Part shown: piece after piece, positions 10,001 through 18,121 of the stretch | How positions within the stretch are numbered: the stretch's first letter is position 1 | How the letters are laid out: each line of letters starts with the position of its first letter | From: JAIBJN01 sp963811635 | Lineage (GTDB): Bacteria; Actinomycetota; Thermoleophilia; Gaiellales; Gaiellaceae | DNA: 64,000 nucleotides | Assembly: GCA_963811635.1 (NCBI GenBank) | Contig: CAWESB010000006.1 | Span: 62,001-126,000 of the forward strand | Reading direction: 5' to 3' | The notes under the pieces: generated by a model | The model's database searches: none | Told to the model about the DNA's origin: nothing | Seen by the model: only the letters and a program-made list of their open reading frames with translations | Position numbers and translations under genes: made by a program

Positions 10001-10533
10001 CGCTGGAGGACTCCTCGCGGGCGCTCGAGCTGGGACGGCGGGCGGGCTACCCCGACATGATCGTCCCGGCGCTCGCGCTCCACGCACGCATGCTGGAGGC
10101 CACCGGGGGGTACGAGGAGGCCCGGAGCCTCGCGGAGGAACTCCTCTCCTTCTGGCCCGAGCGCTTTCCGACCTCGTACTGGGTCGCGGATCTCGCCTTC
10201 GCCCTGCGCGGGCTCGAGCGCTCCGAGCGGCTGCTTGCGGCCGCCAAACACGCTCGGACGTCGAGTCGGTGGCTCGAGGCCGCACGCGCCGTGGCACTGG
10301 GTGAGTATGCGCGCGCGAGCGAGGTCTACGCGGCGATCGGATCGCTCCCGGACGAGCTGCTTTCCCGAATCGGTGCGGCTCGGGAGGCGCTCGCCGCCGG
10401 CCGGCCGCACGAGGCCGAAGTGGAGCTTTCGCTCGCACTGCCCGCCATGGGCCGGATCGGCGCCGGCCGTTACGTTCGCGAGGGCGAGGCGCTCCTTGCG
10501 CCCTCCGGAGAACGGGCTACCGACCTCCGCTAG
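7071..10533 (+). pseudogene. Class III cyclase/AAA/TPR protein split by a one-base frameshift
   Basis: A paralogue of the protein at 1830-5036. The first part (from ATG 7071, ribosome site AGGGGG) has two zinc ribbons (CPAC/CGRC and CSRC/CTSC), a cyclase domain (VVFVDVVGFT, KFIGDAAMALFG) and Walker A GPPGIGKSR. That frame drifts into non-homologous residues after HELRG. Homology resumes in the next frame with DRRTEAFAAWRRFFEAIA and Walker B LVLVFEDLHWAD, then TPR-like helices to the TAG at 10531-10533. One extra base, best placed at A8229, explains the break. Repaired, the protein would be about 1150 residues. The rest shows no decay, so a recent mutation or a sequence error is likely. The stop overlaps the convergent gene by four bases. 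Confidence 0.85.
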
Positions 10534-10829
10534 CTTGCCGCGCCCCCATCCCTGAACTTCCACCGGTCGGGATCGACGTAGAGACGGAACTCGGACGCGT
10601 CGAGATCCTCGGCGAGTCGATGGAGCTGAGACGCGGGCTCGTCCGAGTCCGGCTCGACCGTCTCGAACAGAGCCTCGGCCCGGCGTCCACCAGGGGTGAA
10701 GACGAGCGAGCCCTCGATATACGTCGCGTTGTGTCTCGTCGCTATCTCTCTCACGGCTCCCTCCGGATCCGCCGGCCAGAGGTCGCTCTCGGGCGAGTTG
10801 GCTCCGAATGTCGCCTTTCCTCTCGGCAC
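10530..10829 (-). CDS. Hypothetical small soluble protein
   Basis: A 99-residue protein I do not recognise. GTG at 10829 is chosen because a near-perfect Shine-Dalgarno, AGGAGGT, lies six bases upstream; the frame continues further upstream but without such a site. The sequence starts MPRGKATFGANSPE and contains a mixed alpha/beta segment with predicted strands (ATYIEGSLVFTPG, EFRLYVDPDRWKF). It has no signal peptide or cysteines. Its stop overlaps the stop of the large cyclase gene by four bases, and a divergent surface-protein gene starts 152 bases away. Confidence 0.6.
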   Translation of the reverse strand: MPRGKATFGANSPESDLWPADPEGAVREIATRHNATYIEGSLVFTPGGRRAEALFETVEPDSDEPASQLHRLAEDLDASEFRLYVDPDRWKFRDGGAAS

Positions 10830-10981
10830 CGCATACCTCCTAGCGTCTTGGGACACGAAAGCGGCGTGATGATCCCCTTTTGTCCCTTCCGTTGCAAGCG
10901 GGGGAAGAAATCGCACCGACGGCCGTCTTGTGTGCAATAGCACAGACACTGGCGTCTGGGCTCGCGGAAAGGGAGAAGGAA

Positions 10982-11476
10982 ATGCGGAAAGAGCGAAGGA
11001 TCCGGACTCTTCGGCGCTTCGTGCTCGGCCTCGCGATCGCAGCCGTCGTCGTTCCGGCGGCGCAGGCTCGGGTCGACGAGCCCGGAGCGGGAGCGAAGGG
11101 GAGCAACGCGGGTTCGACGGTCCTCCAGGGCGACGACAAGGTCATCCTGCCGGGCGGCGGCGACTCGACCGTGCTGATCCACGGCGACGACAAGGTGATC
11201 GCCCCGGGCGGCGGCGACTCGACCGTGCTGATCCACGGCGACGACAAGGTGATCGCCCCGGGCGGCGGCGACTCGACCGTGCTGGTTCACGGCGACGACA
11301 AGGTGATCGCCCCGGCCGGCGACCCCACCGCCGTTCCGGTCGCGGATCCGAGCTCGCCGAGCACGTTCGACTGGCGTGACGCGTTCGTGGGCGCAGGCGT
11401 CGCGCTCGCGCTCATGCTGCTTGCCGGCGGCGCTGCTCTGAGCACCAGGCGGCACCAGCGCCCGACGGCTGCCTGA
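10982..11476 (+). CDS. Membrane-anchored surface protein with 18-residue tandem repeats
   Basis: A 164-residue exported protein. It has an N-terminal signal peptide (RFVLGLAIAAVVVPAAQA), then about three and a half copies of an 18-residue repeat of the form GDDKVIAPGGGDSTVLIH. A Pro/Ser linker follows, then one C-terminal transmembrane helix (VGAGVALALMLLAGGAAL) and a short basic tail (RRHQR). This topology puts the acidic, glycine-rich repeats outside the cell. The ATG at 10982 is preceded by GGGAGAAGGAA. The GDDK/GGGD pattern could bind calcium, but it matches no motif I can name. A terminator follows, so it is transcribed alone. Confidence 0.7.
   Translation: MRKERRIRTLRRFVLGLAIAAVVVPAAQARVDEPGAGAKGSNAGSTVLQGDDKVILPGGGDSTVLIHGDDKVIAPGGGDSTVLIHGDDKVIAPGGGDSTVLVHGDDKVIAPAGDPTAVPVADPSSPSTFDWRDAFVGAGVALALMLLAGGAALSTRRHQRPTAA
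11127..11321 (+). repeat. 54-bp in-frame tandem repeat
   Basis: Three full units at 11127-11180, 11181-11234 and 11235-11288, plus a partial unit at 11289-11321. Units two and three differ at only a few bases, and the first carries more changes. Each encodes one 18-residue copy. The near identity suggests recent slippage or recombination and makes copy number a likely variable trait. Confidence 0.85.
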
Positions 11477-11492
11477 GACACCCGGATCGAGA

Positions 11493-11519
11493 CAGGCGGG
11501 CCAGTCGGAGGCCCGCCTG
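11493..11519 (+). terminator. Terminator hairpin after the repeat protein
   Basis: CAGGCGGGCC (11493-11502) pairs perfectly with GGCCCGCCTG (11510-11519) across a seven-base loop, followed by TTGCT. It lies 16 bases beyond the repeat-protein stop and about 33 bases from the end of the convergent sugar kinase gene, so it may serve both. Confidence 0.65.
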
Positions 11520-11552
11520 TTGCTGGACCGGTCCCAAACAGTTCCGAGCTCT

Positions 11553-12485
11553 CTAGGCTGGCTCGGCGAGGCCCGCGAGGGCGAGGGTCTCCTCCAGGCC
11601 ACGCACACCTTCGACCGCGCCGATCGCGGTCGTGGCGAACGCGCCGACGGCGTTTGCGAACCGCGCGGAGCGCTCGAGCCCCCAGCCCGCCAGCCGGCCG
11701 TAGAGGAGCCCGGCGACGAACGCGTCGCCCGCTCCGGTCCCGTCGACCGCCGCGACCGGAAACGCCCGGACGGCTCCCTCGAAGCCGTCACCCGAGGCGT
11801 AGCAGCCGGAGTCGCCGCACTTGAGCACAACCGCGCCGACGCCCCGCGCCCGGAGCCAATCAGCGACCGCGGCGGGCTCGTGCTCGCGGGTGATCGCACG
11901 GCCCTCGGGCAGGCTGGGCGCGAACAGGTCGACGTGCGGCAGCAGCGGGAGAACGCGCTCCCAGCGTCCCGTCGCATCCCAGACCGTGTCGAGACTCGTG
12001 ACGAGCCCACGCGATTTCGCCTCCGCCAGCAGCTCCGCCGCGGGCTCGCCGTCGAGCTCCTCCAGGACGAGCGCGCCTGCGAGATGAAGGGCTCGCCCCG
12101 CGAAGAGCTGCGAACGGTCGAGCTCCTCGGCCCGCAGGGACTTGCTCGCGCCCGGGAGGTGGAGAAACGTCCGCTCGCCGGAGGAGTCCACGAGCACGAC
12201 GCTGGCGGAGGTGGCGACGGCCGGATCGGTCAGGACGCCGCGCCGGTCGATGCCACGCGCGTCGAGGAGAGAAAGGACGAAGGCGCCGAGGGCATCGTCG
12301 CCGACCTTGCCGACGACCCCCGCCGAGAGACCGAACCGGACAACCGCACTGGCCGTGTTGAGCGCGCAGCCGCCCCCGTGGAGCGAGATCTCGTCGACAA
12401 GCCCCAGCGAGCCGCGGTCGGGAAGCTCGTCCACCGGGCGGGCGATGGCGTCGGCCACCAGGATTCCGAGACAGACGACGTCCAT
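11553..12485 (-). CDS. PfkB-family carbohydrate kinase
   Basis: A 310-residue ribokinase/PfkB-fold ATP-dependent sugar kinase. Visible features are the N-terminal glycine motif (HGGGCALNTASAVVRFG) and the C-terminal signature DGTGAGDAFVAGLLYG, with its anion-hole glycines and catalytic aspartate, so it is full length. The ATG at 12485 begins the usual first strand (MDVVCLGILVAD). The frame stays open far upstream, but only as an antisense reading of glcD. It is divergent from glcD, with 33 bases between start codons, which suggests shared control. Its substrate cannot be read from sequence. The context suggests it phosphorylates an intermediate of the neighbouring sugar pathway. Confidence 0.88.
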   Translation of the reverse strand: MDVVCLGILVADAIARPVDELPDRGSLGLVDEISLHGGGCALNTASAVVRFGLSAGVVGKVGDDALGAFVLSLLDARGIDRRGVLTDPAVATSASVVLVDSSGERTFLHLPGASKSLRAEELDRSQLFAGRALHLAGALVLEELDGEPAAELLAEAKSRGLVTSLDTVWDATGRWERVLPLLPHVDLFAPSLPEGRAITREHEPAAVADWLRARGVGAVVLKCGDSGCYASGDGFEGAVRAFPVAAVDGTGAGDAFVAGLLYGRLAGWGLERSARFANAVGAFATTAIGAVEGVRGLEETLALAGLAEPA

Positions 12486-12518
12486 GGTGGATGGATAACG
12501 TATCCCGGTGGGCTCGGC

Positions 12519-13958
12519 ATGAGGGCGCAGTTCGTCAGCGACGTCGAGGCTGCGGTCGGCTTCGCTGGGGTGATCTCCGAGCCGGAGCAGCTTCGCACCT
12601 ACGAGTGCGACGGGCTCACGAGCCACCGGGTCGTCCCCGGGCTGGTCGCTCTTCCGGCGAGCACGGCGGAGGTTCAGGCCGTCGTCCACCTCTGCGCGCG
12701 CGACGGCATCCCCTTCGTCGCCCGCGGAGCGGGAACGGGCCTTTCCGGCGGCGCCCTCCCCGTCGCCGAGGGGATCGTCATCTCGCTCGCGCGCATGGAC
12801 CGCATCCTCGAAGTCGACCTGGAAAGCGCGCGCGTCACCGTCCAGCCGGGCGTGACCAACCTCGCGATCACGGAGGCCGTCGCCCCTCACGGATTCTTCT
12901 ACGCTCCCGACCCCTCCAGCCAGCAGGTCTGCACGATCGGCGGCAACGTCGCCGAGAACTCCGGAGGAGCCCATTGCCTCAAGCACGGCTTCACCGTCCA
13001 CCATGTGCTCGAGGCTGAGGTCGTCCTCCCGGACGGCGAGCTCGTCAGGCTCCGCGCGGCCGACCCAGGGCCCGACCTGCTCGGCGCTTTCATCGGCTCC
13101 GAGGGGACGCTGGGCATCGCCACGGAGGTCGTGGTCCGGGTGCTCCGGCGGCCGGAGGCCGTGCGCACCCTCCTCGCCGGCTTCGATTCGACCGACCACG
13201 CGGGCGCGGCAGTCTCGGGGGTGATCGCCGCCCGCATTCTCCCCGCGGCGATCGAGATGATGGACCGACTCACGATCGAGGCTGCGGAGGCGGCCGTACA
13301 CCCGGGCTACCCGGACGTCGCCGCCGTCCTGATCGTCGAGCTCGACGGGCTGACGATGCAGGTCGAGCACGATCTCGCGGCAGTCGAGAAGCTTTGCCTC
13401 GCGGCCGGCGCCGTGGAGATCCGCGTGGCGGCCGACGACGCCGAGCGGGCCCTCCTCTGGCTCGGACGCAGGTCGGCATTCGCGGCCATGGGCCGGGTGA
13501 GCCACGACTACTACGTGCAAGACGGCGTCGTCCCGCGAACGCGCCTGCCCGAGGTGCTCCGCCGCATCGCCGAGCTCGAGCGAGAGCATGGTCTCCGGGT
13601 CGGCAACGTCTTCCACGCCGGCGACGGCAACCTGCACCCGCTCGTCCTCTACGACGCCCGCGAGCCGGGCCAGGCCGAACGCGCCCAGGTGCTGGCCGAG
13701 GCCATCCTCGACGCCTGCATGGACGCAGGTGGATCGCTGACCGGCGAGCACGGGATCGGGGTCGACAAGGCCTGCGCGATGCCCCGCATGTTCGGTCCCG
13801 ACGACCTCGAGGCGATGGGCCGCCTTCGGCTCGGCTTCGACCCGGCAGGGCTCGCCAACCCGGGCAAGCTCCTGCCGACGCCGCGTCTCTGCGGCGAGGT
13901 GCCGGGCCCTTACCGGGCACACCCCCTCGAGAGGGCAGGGCTTGCCGAGCGTCTTTGA
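12519..13958 (+). CDS. glcD: Glycolate oxidase subunit GlcD-like FAD-binding protein
   Basis: A 479-residue flavoprotein of the FAD-binding type 4 (PCMH) / FAD-linked oxidase C family. The FAD-binding core is seen in VARGAGTGLSGGALP, and the TIGGNVAENSGG and FIGSEGTLGIATEVV segments are characteristic of GlcD. The C-terminal GNVFHAGDGNLHPLV and GSLTGEHGIGVDK complete the active site. ATG 12519 is chosen because the open frame upstream is antisense to the kinase. It is the first gene of glcDEF and overlaps glcE by 17 bases. Predicted role: oxidation of glycolate (or another 2-hydroxy acid such as lactate) to the 2-oxo acid, with electrons passed to GlcF. Confidence 0.88.
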   Translation: MRAQFVSDVEAAVGFAGVISEPEQLRTYECDGLTSHRVVPGLVALPASTAEVQAVVHLCARDGIPFVARGAGTGLSGGALPVAEGIVISLARMDRILEVDLESARVTVQPGVTNLAITEAVAPHGFFYAPDPSSQQVCTIGGNVAENSGGAHCLKHGFTVHHVLEAEVVLPDGELVRLRAADPGPDLLGAFIGSEGTLGIATEVVVRVLRRPEAVRTLLAGFDSTDHAGAAVSGVIAARILPAAIEMMDRLTIEAAEAAVHPGYPDVAAVLIVELDGLTMQVEHDLAAVEKLCLAAGAVEIRVAADDAERALLWLGRRSAFAAMGRVSHDYYVQDGVVPRTRLPEVLRRIAELEREHGLRVGNVFHAGDGNLHPLVLYDAREPGQAERAQVLAEAILDACMDAGGSLTGEHGIGVDKACAMPRMFGPDDLEAMGRLRLGFDPAGLANPGKLLPTPRLCGEVPGPYRAHPLERAGLAERL

Positions 13959-14874
13959 AGCCGAGCCGCTCGCGATCGCCCAGGCTGCCGAGATCTTCGC
14001 GCAGGCGGCGCGTGAGGGCAGGCGCGTGTCCATCGACCGCGCAGGCGGTGACCTCGTCGTGTCGACGCGCTACCTCAACCGCCTGCTCGAGCACGAGGCC
14101 GGGGACCTCACGGCCACCGTCGAGGCGGGCATGCGCCTCTCGACACTGAACGAGCGCCTGGCCGAGCACGGCCAGATGCTCGCGCTCGATCCACCCGGGG
14201 ACCCGACGGTCGGAGCAGTGGTCGCCGGCGACCTCTTCGGCCCGCGCGCCCACCGGTACGGCCGCGCGCGCGACCTCGTCCTCGGGGTGACGGTCGTCCT
14301 CGGCGACGGCACCGTCGCGAACGCCGGCGGCAAGGTGGTGAAGAACGTCGCCGGGTACGACCTCGCGAAGCTCTTCTGTGGCTCGCACGGGCGCCTGGGC
14401 TTGATCGGCCGCGTGAGCCTGCGCCTCCACCCCCGTCCCGAGGCGAGCCGCACTCTCGTCATCCCCGTGGCAGCGCCGGACGAGGTGCAGAACCTCGTGC
14501 GGGCATTGCTCCATTCGACCCTCGTCCCGAGCGCCGTCGATCTCGTCTGGAGCGAAGGCGAGTCGACCCTCGCCCTCCTCTTCGAGGGCGGCGAGGCGGC
14601 GACGGCGGCCCAGCTGGCGCAGGGCCGCGCCCTCCTGGGTGGCGCAGAGGACGGAGGGGTCTGGGACGAGGTCGCCGCCCGCCAGCTGGAATCACGTTCG
14701 CGCGGGGCATTCCCCTCGGGCGAGCTTCGGTCTGCGCTTGGGGAGCTGCCCACAGCCCTCGTTCGGATCGGCCCCACCTGCCACGCCTACCTGCCCCTGC
14801 CCTACGAGCAGCCGTGGTCGCCGCTCGCCGAGCGCGTGAGGCAGCAGTTCGACCCGGGAGGAGTCCTCGCGTGA
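13942..14874 (+). CDS. glcE: Glycolate oxidase subunit GlcE-like FAD-binding protein
   Basis: A 310-residue second FAD-binding (PCMH) subunit without the full FAD-oxidase C-terminal domain, matching the GlcE size class. Visible motifs are VEAGMRLSTLNERLAEHG, DPPGDPTVGAVVAGD and GGKVVKNVAGYDLAKLFCG, the last being characteristic of GlcE. It uses TTG at 13942, inside the end of glcD, after GAGAGGGCAGGG. Its stop overlaps the glcF GTG start in a GTGA tetranucleotide, so translation is coupled. It should form the membrane-associated glycolate oxidase with GlcD and GlcF. Confidence 0.87.
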   Translation: MPSVFEAEPLAIAQAAEIFAQAAREGRRVSIDRAGGDLVVSTRYLNRLLEHEAGDLTATVEAGMRLSTLNERLAEHGQMLALDPPGDPTVGAVVAGDLFGPRAHRYGRARDLVLGVTVVLGDGTVANAGGKVVKNVAGYDLAKLFCGSHGRLGLIGRVSLRLHPRPEASRTLVIPVAAPDEVQNLVRALLHSTLVPSAVDLVWSEGESTLALLFEGGEAATAAQLAQGRALLGGAEDGGVWDEVAARQLESRSRGAFPSGELRSALGELPTALVRIGPTCHAYLPLPYEQPWSPLAERVRQQFDPGGVLA

Positions 14875-16124
14875 CGGGAATCGACCGCGAGCTCGTCAGC
14901 GCCTGCGTGCATTGCGGCTTCTGCCTGCCCACGTGCCCCACGTGGGGTCTCTGGCACGAGGAGATGGACTCGCCGCGGGGGCGGATCTACCTGATGGAAG
15001 GGCTTGCCGACGGGACGTTGCGACTCAATCCCACGGTGGTCGAGCACTTCGACCGCTGCCTCGGCTGCATGGCCTGCGTGACGTCGTGTCCGTCCGGCGT
15101 CCAGTACGACCGGCTGATCGAGCAGACGCGCGCGACGATCGAGCGCGAGTATCAGCGCCCACGCCGCGAGCGGGCTCTCCGCTTCGCCGTCTTGGCCGTC
15201 GTCCCGCATCCGCGCAGGCTGCGAGCCGCGCTGAGGTTCGCTCCGGTTGGGAGAAGGCTGCCGCTGCCGCGTCTCCTGCGCCCGCTCGCCGACCTGGCGC
15301 CGCCCTGGCGCTCGGGAGTCCGGCTGCCCGAGCTCACGGAGGCCGTCGGGGAGCGGGCCATGCGGGTAGGCCTGCTCACGGGCTGCGTCCAACGCGTCCT
15401 CTTCGGCGACGTGAACGCCGCCACGGCCCGCGTCCTCGCCGCGTACGGCTTCGAGGTCGTCGCGCCACGAGCACAGGCCTGCTGCGGTGCCCTGGCGGTG
15501 CATGCCGGGCGGCACGAGCAGGGCCTCGAGCACGCCCGGCGGACGATCGACACTTTCGACGAGGCGGGCGTCGATCTCGTCGTCTCCAACGCCGCCGGGT
15601 GCGGCTCGAATCTGAAGGACTACGCGCACCTGCTCGCCGACGACCCGGTCTACGCCGAGCGGGCGTCCTCCTTCTCAGCCCGTGCGCGGGATGTCTCCGA
15701 GCTCCTCGCCGGGCTCGAGCCACGCGTCGAGCTGAAGCCGCTCGCACTCCGACTCGCGCTCCAGGACTCCTGCCATCTGGCGCACGCGCAGGGCGTGCGG
15801 GCGGAGCAGCGGGCCGTCCTCGCGCCGGTCCCCGGTCTCGTCCTCGCCGAGCCGGAGGATCAGGCGCTCTGCTGCGGCAGCGCCGGCATCTACAACCTCG
15901 TGCAACCGGAAGCCGCGCTCGAGCTGGGGCGGCGCAAGGCCGACCGCATCCTGGCCGTCGAACCCGACGCCTATGCCGCTGCCAACCCCGGCTGCCTCGT
16001 GCAGGTGAGCGCGGCCCTCCGGCGGGCGGGGCGGCCGCTCCCGGCCCTCCACCCGGTGGAGCTCCTGGATGCGTCGCTCCGCGGCGCCGAGGCCGGCGAG
16101 CTACTCGCGCAGGCGCGCCGCTGA
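14871..16124 (+). CDS. glcF: Glycolate oxidase iron-sulfur subunit GlcF
   Basis: A 417-residue electron-transfer subunit. Two 4Fe-4S ferredoxin motifs (CVHCGFCLPTCP and CLGCMACVTSCP) occupy the N-terminal 90 residues. Two CCG domains follow, with QACCGALAVHAG and ALCCGSAGIYN. This is the GlcF/heterodisulfide-reductase-like arrangement and length. GTG 14871 overlaps the glcE stop (GTGA). The gene ends seven bases from the stop of the convergent oxidoreductase gene at 16132, so the two operons meet tail to tail. Predicted role: passing electrons from flavin to the quinone pool. Confidence 0.9.
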   Translation: MTGIDRELVSACVHCGFCLPTCPTWGLWHEEMDSPRGRIYLMEGLADGTLRLNPTVVEHFDRCLGCMACVTSCPSGVQYDRLIEQTRATIEREYQRPRRERALRFAVLAVVPHPRRLRAALRFAPVGRRLPLPRLLRPLADLAPPWRSGVRLPELTEAVGERAMRVGLLTGCVQRVLFGDVNAATARVLAAYGFEVVAPRAQACCGALAVHAGRHEQGLEHARRTIDTFDEAGVDLVVSNAAGCGSNLKDYAHLLADDPVYAERASSFSARARDVSELLAGLEPRVELKPLALRLALQDSCHLAHAQGVRAEQRAVLAPVPGLVLAEPEDQALCCGSAGIYNLVQPEAALELGRRKADRILAVEPDAYAAANPGCLVQVSAALRRAGRPLPALHPVELLDASLRGAEAGELLAQARR

Positions 16125-16131
16125 CGCGAGC

Positions 16132-17298
16132 TCAGGCTAGGCCCGGCGTGGGGCTCACCGGCACGACCGCCGAGGTCGCCTGCGACTCGAGCGCCGCCGT
16201 GAAGAGGCGGTGGGTCGCCGACGCTTCCTCCGGCGTGGCGCAGTGGAAGGGCTGGGCCATGCCGTCCCGGCCGTGGGCGAGCTCGTCGAGGAAGGCGGCC
16301 CACATCTGCAGGACCGCGTCGGAGAAGCCGAACTCGAAGATCCCCCCGGTGATCGACGGGTACGCCGACTCCGAGCCGAGGTCGAGGACGCTCCAGGCCT
16401 GCGGCCCGCCGGGCTCGTACTCCATCCAGCGCAGTGTCTTCGGCTGCTTGGTCGTGTAGGCGATCGATCCCTCGGTTCCGTCCACTTCGATGATCCAGGT
16501 GTTCGTCTCGCCCGGGGCGATCCGCTTCGTCTCGATCCGCAGCGGAAAGGAATCGCCCTCCGCCTCCACGGCGCAGAGGAGCAGCGCGTTGTCCCATGTG
16601 TCGCACGGCACCGTTCCTCCCCGGCCGTCGGGGCGCGAGCGAACCACGTCCGACAGGATCGCGCGCACGTCCTTGGAGAACCAGCCTGCGCGCAGGGGCA
16701 GGTGCAGGGCGTGCATGCCCAGGTCGCCCATGACGCCGTACTCGCCGTTCTGGTCCGCCCGCCGCTTCCAGTTGATCGGCTTGCCCGGATCGAGGTCGCT
16801 CGAATGCAGGAAGGCCGAGCGCACCTCGAGCACGCGCCCGTAGCGACGATCGGCGATCCAGCGCCACACGCGCTGGCCGCCTGGATAGAAAGGCAGCTCA
16901 GACGAGCAGCGGACGAGGAGCTCGGGATGCGCGCCGATCTCCGCGCCGATCGCCCGGTTCGCAGGCAGGTCGATGCCGAACGGCTTCTCGCCCAGCAGGT
17001 GCTTCCCCGCGCGGAGGCACGCGACGTAGACCTCCTCGTGCAGGTGGTGCGGGACGGCGCAGTAGACCGCCTCGACCGAGTCGTCCGCGAGCAGCTCCCG
17101 GTAGTCGGAGACGAGCCGCGGCGCCGGGTCGAGCCGTTCGTACCACGCGAGCACGTCCGGGTTCAGGTCACAGACGACTGCCAGCTCGGGCCGGATGCCG
17201 GGAACGTCGAGGTGCACCCAGCGGGCGGCGGCGCTGGCGAACTCGCGGCCCATGAGCCCGCCGCCCACGAGCCCGAAGCGAACGACCCGGTCAGGCAC
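16132..17298 (-). CDS. Gfo/Idh/MocA-family NAD(P)-dependent oxidoreductase
   Basis: A 388-residue sugar/polyol dehydrogenase. The Rossmann nucleotide-binding motif GLVGGGLMGREFA is at the N-terminus. LLGEKPFGID carries the conserved EKP lysine, and GDLGMHALHLPL is the substrate-binding G-D-x-x-x-H segment. It is longer than average for the family but complete. It is the last gene of the 17-kb minus-strand run and overlaps the upstream aldolase gene by eight bases. Such enzymes oxidise hydroxyls of sugars, inositols or their derivatives; the substrate here is unknown. A second family member sits two genes upstream (18114-19280). Confidence 0.88.
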   Translation of the reverse strand: MPDRVVRFGLVGGGLMGREFASAAARWVHLDVPGIRPELAVVCDLNPDVLAWYERLDPAPRLVSDYRELLADDSVEAVYCAVPHHLHEEVYVACLRAGKHLLGEKPFGIDLPANRAIGAEIGAHPELLVRCSSELPFYPGGQRVWRWIADRRYGRVLEVRSAFLHSSDLDPGKPINWKRRADQNGEYGVMGDLGMHALHLPLRAGWFSKDVRAILSDVVRSRPDGRGGTVPCDTWDNALLLCAVEAEGDSFPLRIETKRIAPGETNTWIIEVDGTEGSIAYTTKQPKTLRWMEYEPGGPQAWSVLDLGSESAYPSITGGIFEFGFSDAVLQMWAAFLDELAHGRDGMAQPFHCATPEEASATHRLFTAALESQATSAVVPVSPTPGLA

Positions 17299-18121
17299 GG
17301 GCGGTGAGGCCCGCGAGCGCCTCCTCGGCGGACGTGCCCTCGTGCACGATCGCCATAAGCGCGCGCGTCATCCCGGCCGGATCCGCGTGCTGGACGACGT
17401 TGCGCCCGTAGACGATTCCGGCCGCTCCCTGCTGGAGGACGGCCTCGGTGCGGCGCAGGATCTCCTCGTCCGAGGCCCGCCCGCCGCCCCGCACGAGCAC
17501 CGGCACCCGCCCGGCTGCCTCCACGACCCGACCGTACTCGCCCAGCTCGTCGGTTGGGTCGGCCTTGATGACGTCGGCGCCAAGCTCGGCGGCCTGGCGA
17601 ACGAGGGTGACGACCGTGTCGGCGTCCCCGTTCACGGCGTAGCCGGCCTCGCCCGGCTTCATCGCCAGCGGCTCGACCATCACGGGCAGGCCGAGCGGCT
17701 CACAGGCGGCCCGCAGCTTCGAGACGTTGCGGACGCACTGCCGGTAGAGCTCGGGCTCCCCGGGCAGCGAGAGGAGGTTGACGACGACGCAGGCGGCATC
17801 GAGGCGCAGCGCCCGCGCGGCGGCGTCCTCGACCAGCTCGCTCCAGAGCGTGCTCGGAGGGCTCGCGCCGTACACGTTGGCGACGTCGGTGCGAAGCACG
17901 AGCGCGGGCTTGTGAGGGCCGGCCAGCTCCTGGAGCAGCGGAGCCTCGCCGGGCGAGAGCTGGATCGCGTCGGGCCCGGCATCCACGAGCGTGCGCACGG
18001 CCCGCTCCAGGTCCTCGATCCCGGCGAGGAAGGAGCGCTCGCCGAAGAAGCCGTGGTCCACGGCGACGTCGAAGCAGCGCCCGTCGGCGGCGAAGAGTCG
18101 GTTCAGGCGCGGGCTAGCGAT
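17291..18121 (-). CDS. DhnA/LacD-type class I aldolase
   Basis: A TIM-barrel Schiff-base aldolase related to DhnA-type fructose-bisphosphate aldolase and LacD. CFDVAVDHGFFGE forms the first strand and active-site Asp. The Lys of GADVIKADPTDE is the likely Schiff-base residue. VPVLVRGGG and GIVYGRNVVQH form the phosphate-binding loops. There is no ATG, GTG or TTG between the upstream stop and the conserved N-terminus. ATC at 18121, seven bases after GGAGGAG, or CTG at 18106 are the candidate starts. The ATC start overlaps the upstream dehydrogenase gene by eight bases. It probably cleaves a (phospho)ketose made by the neighbouring enzymes. Confidence 0.8.
   Translation of the reverse strand: MASPRLNRLFAADGRCFDVAVDHGFFGERSFLAGIEDLERAVRTLVDAGPDAIQLSPGEAPLLQELAGPHKPALVLRTDVANVYGASPPSTLWSELVEDAAARALRLDAACVVVNLLSLPGEPELYRQCVRNVSKLRAACEPLGLPVMVEPLAMKPGEAGYAVNGDADTVVTLVRQAAELGADVIKADPTDELGEYGRVVEAAGRVPVLVRGGGRASDEEILRRTEAVLQQGAAGIVYGRNVVQHADPAGMTRALMAIVHEGTSAEEALAGLTARA

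Noticed and set aside
11127..11321. Possible CRISPR array in the repeat region
   Set aside because: Units are contiguous with no spacers, lie inside a coding frame and encode a repeated peptide.
11553..14033. Single long minus-strand frame joining the kinase to glcD antisense
   Set aside because: Only the part below 12485 shows PfkB motifs; above it the frame is antisense to a clear GlcD protein.
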